From Candidatus Agathobaculum merdigallinarum (GTDB taxonomy: Bacteria > Bacillota > Clostridia > Oscillospirales > Butyricicoccaceae), in assembly GCA_019115425.1 (NCBI GenBank), contig DXDO01000120.1, positions 1 to 6,334 on the forward strand: 6,334 nucleotides of DNA, read 5' to 3'. The position numbers and the translations under genes are program-made. The notes beneath the pieces are model-generated. The model worked only from the letters and a program-made list of their open reading frames with translations. It was not told where the DNA came from and ran no database searches. This document shows, piece by piece, positions 5,250 to 6,334 of this stretch. Numbering within the stretch: the stretch's first letter is position 1; each line of letters starts with the position of its first letter.

Positions 5250-6334
5250 TTAGATGGTTTCCAGCACCATCTTGCCGTCCGCCGCGCGCAGATATGCGCC
5301 GGTGAGCGGGCGGTCGCCCGTGACGATCGCGGTCGCGAGCGGGTTTTCGATCTCCTTTTCGATCAGGCGGCGCAGGTTGCGCGCGCCGAACTTGATGGAG
5401 AAAGATTTATCCACCAGCCAGTCGAGCAGGCTGTCGTCCCAGGTCAGGCGGATACCCTTGTCGGACAGCGTATTGCGCAGCTCGCCCAGCATGATGGTCG
5501 AAATGCGGCGGAAGTCCGCCTCGGTGAGCTGATTGAATGCAATGATCTCGTCGATGCGGTTGAGAAACTCGGGGCGCATGATGTCCTCGAGCGCCTTCAT
5601 CGCGCGTTCCTTGCTCTGCTGGGACAGCGTGCGGCCGAAGCCCGCGGGCGTGCCGCTGGTCTGCGAGCCGGCGTTCGAAGTCATGACGATCACCGCATTC
5701 TCAAAGCTGACCACGCGGCCCTGCGCGTCGGTCAGGCGGCCGTCATCCAGAATCTGCAAAAGGGCGTTGAGCACATCCGGATGCGCCTTTTCGATCTCGT
5801 CGAACAGCACGACCGAGTATGGGCGGCGGCGGATCTTTTCGGTCAGCTGCCCTGCTTCATCATAGCCGACATAGCCCGGGGGCGAGCCGATCAGGCGGGA
5901 GACCGTGTGCTTTTCCATATATTCCGACATGTCGAGCCGCACCAGCGCGTCCGGCGAGTCGAACAGATCGAGCGCAAGCTGCTTGACCAGCTCGGTCTTG
6001 CCCACGCCAGTCGGGCCGACGAACAGGAAGGACGCGGGCTTGCGCTTGGGACTGATGCCCGCGCGCGAGCGGCGGATGGACGCACAGACCGCGTCCACGG
6101 CCTCGTCCTGGCCGATGACGTGCGCCTTGAGGCGTTCCTCCATGCCTTTGAGCCGCACGGACTCCTGCGCTGCAACCTTAGAGGCGGGGATACCGGTCCA
6201 GATCTCAATGACCGAGGCAAGCAGCTGTTCGTCAACCGCCGGAGCAGGCTTGGTCAGCAGCTCATGCAGCCGCCCCTCGACCTGCAGCAGACGCTGACGG
6301 CAGGACGCGATGCGGGCATAGGTGTCCTCCTGCT
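5250..6334 (-). CDS. Clp/Hsp100 AAA+ ATPase, ClpC/ClpE-like, C-terminal part
   Basis: The open frame continues to the right edge, so this is the last 360 residues of a larger protein; the GTG at 6158 is internal, since the upstream codons read IWTGIPASKVAAQES, a conserved Clp segment. The visible part covers the end of the middle region (about 1-45), then the second AAA+ module: VIGQDEAV (72-79), Walker A GPTGVGKT (106-113), pore loop GYVGY (153-157), Walker B VVLFDE (174-179), sensor-1 TSN (218-220), arginine finger in RPEFLNRID (R259) and sensor-2 GARNLRR (R318). All catalytic residues are present. An AGF tripeptide (230-232) lies where ClpA/ClpC/ClpE carry the loop that docks on ClpP, which favours a protease-partner unfoldase over the disaggregase ClpB. 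The N-terminal domain that would settle the subtype is outside the window. Confidence 0.93.
   Translation of the reverse strand, partial: QEDTYARIASCRQRLLQVEGRLHELLTKPAPAVDEQLLASVIEIWTGIPASKVAAQESVRLKGMEERLKAHVIGQDEAVDAVCASIRRSRAGISPKRKPASFLFVGPTGVGKTELVKQLALDLFDSPDALVRLDMSEYMEKHTVSRLIGSPPGYVGYDEAGQLTEKIRRRPYSVVLFDEIEKAHPDVLNALLQILDDGRLTDAQGRVVSFENAVIVMTSNAGSQTSGTPAGFGRTLSQQSKERAMKALEDIMRPEFLNRIDEIIAFNQLTEADFRRISTIMLGELRNTLSDKGIRLTWDDSLLDWLVDKSFSIKFGARNLRRLIEKEIENPLATAIVTGDRPLTGAYLRAADGKMVLETI

Overview
The window looks like chromosomal DNA from a GC-rich member of the Firmicutes, probably in the Eubacteriales/Oscillospirales (Ruminococcaceae-like). This is inferred from strong GGAGG-type ribosome binding sites, an ECF sigma factor paired with a DUF4179-type anti-sigma protein, a VanS-like histidine kinase, a ClpC/ClpE-like unfoldase and GC-rich coding. 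No single marker fixes genus or species.

Layout from left to right. Bases 1-66 hold the 5' end of a leftward tRNA, best read as tRNA-Gly, behind a near-perfect sigma-A promoter. Diverging from it, a rightward operon encodes an OmpR/PhoB-type response regulator (181-879) and an overlapping membrane histidine kinase with a large extracytoplasmic domain (863-2527). A bidirectional terminator (2563-2588) separates this from a convergent leftward operon: an ECF sigma factor (3988-4485) followed 3 nt later by a membrane-anchored DUF4179-type anti-sigma protein (2602-3984). Further right, also leftward, lie a GNAT acetyltransferase (4576-5187), a second terminator with the same stem arms (5210-5235), and the C-terminal 360 residues of a Clp/Hsp100 AAA+ ATPase that runs off the right edge (5250-6334).

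The functional theme is signal transduction across the envelope. Two different sensing systems, a two-component pair and an ECF sigma/anti-sigma pair, sit tail to tail. In each, the membrane protein has a large outside domain of unknown ligand whose coding DNA is clearly less GC-rich than the cytoplasmic parts. The Clp unfoldase and the acetyltransferase are general protein-quality and small-molecule or protein modification functions; nothing in the sequence ties them to either sensor.

All genes belong to known families and I see no mobile element, CRISPR array, phage gene or clearly new system. The points worth a second look are the architectures and base composition of the two sensors, the duplicated terminator stem, the GNAT gene with no room for a promoter after the terminator, and the dense divergent promoter region at the left edge.
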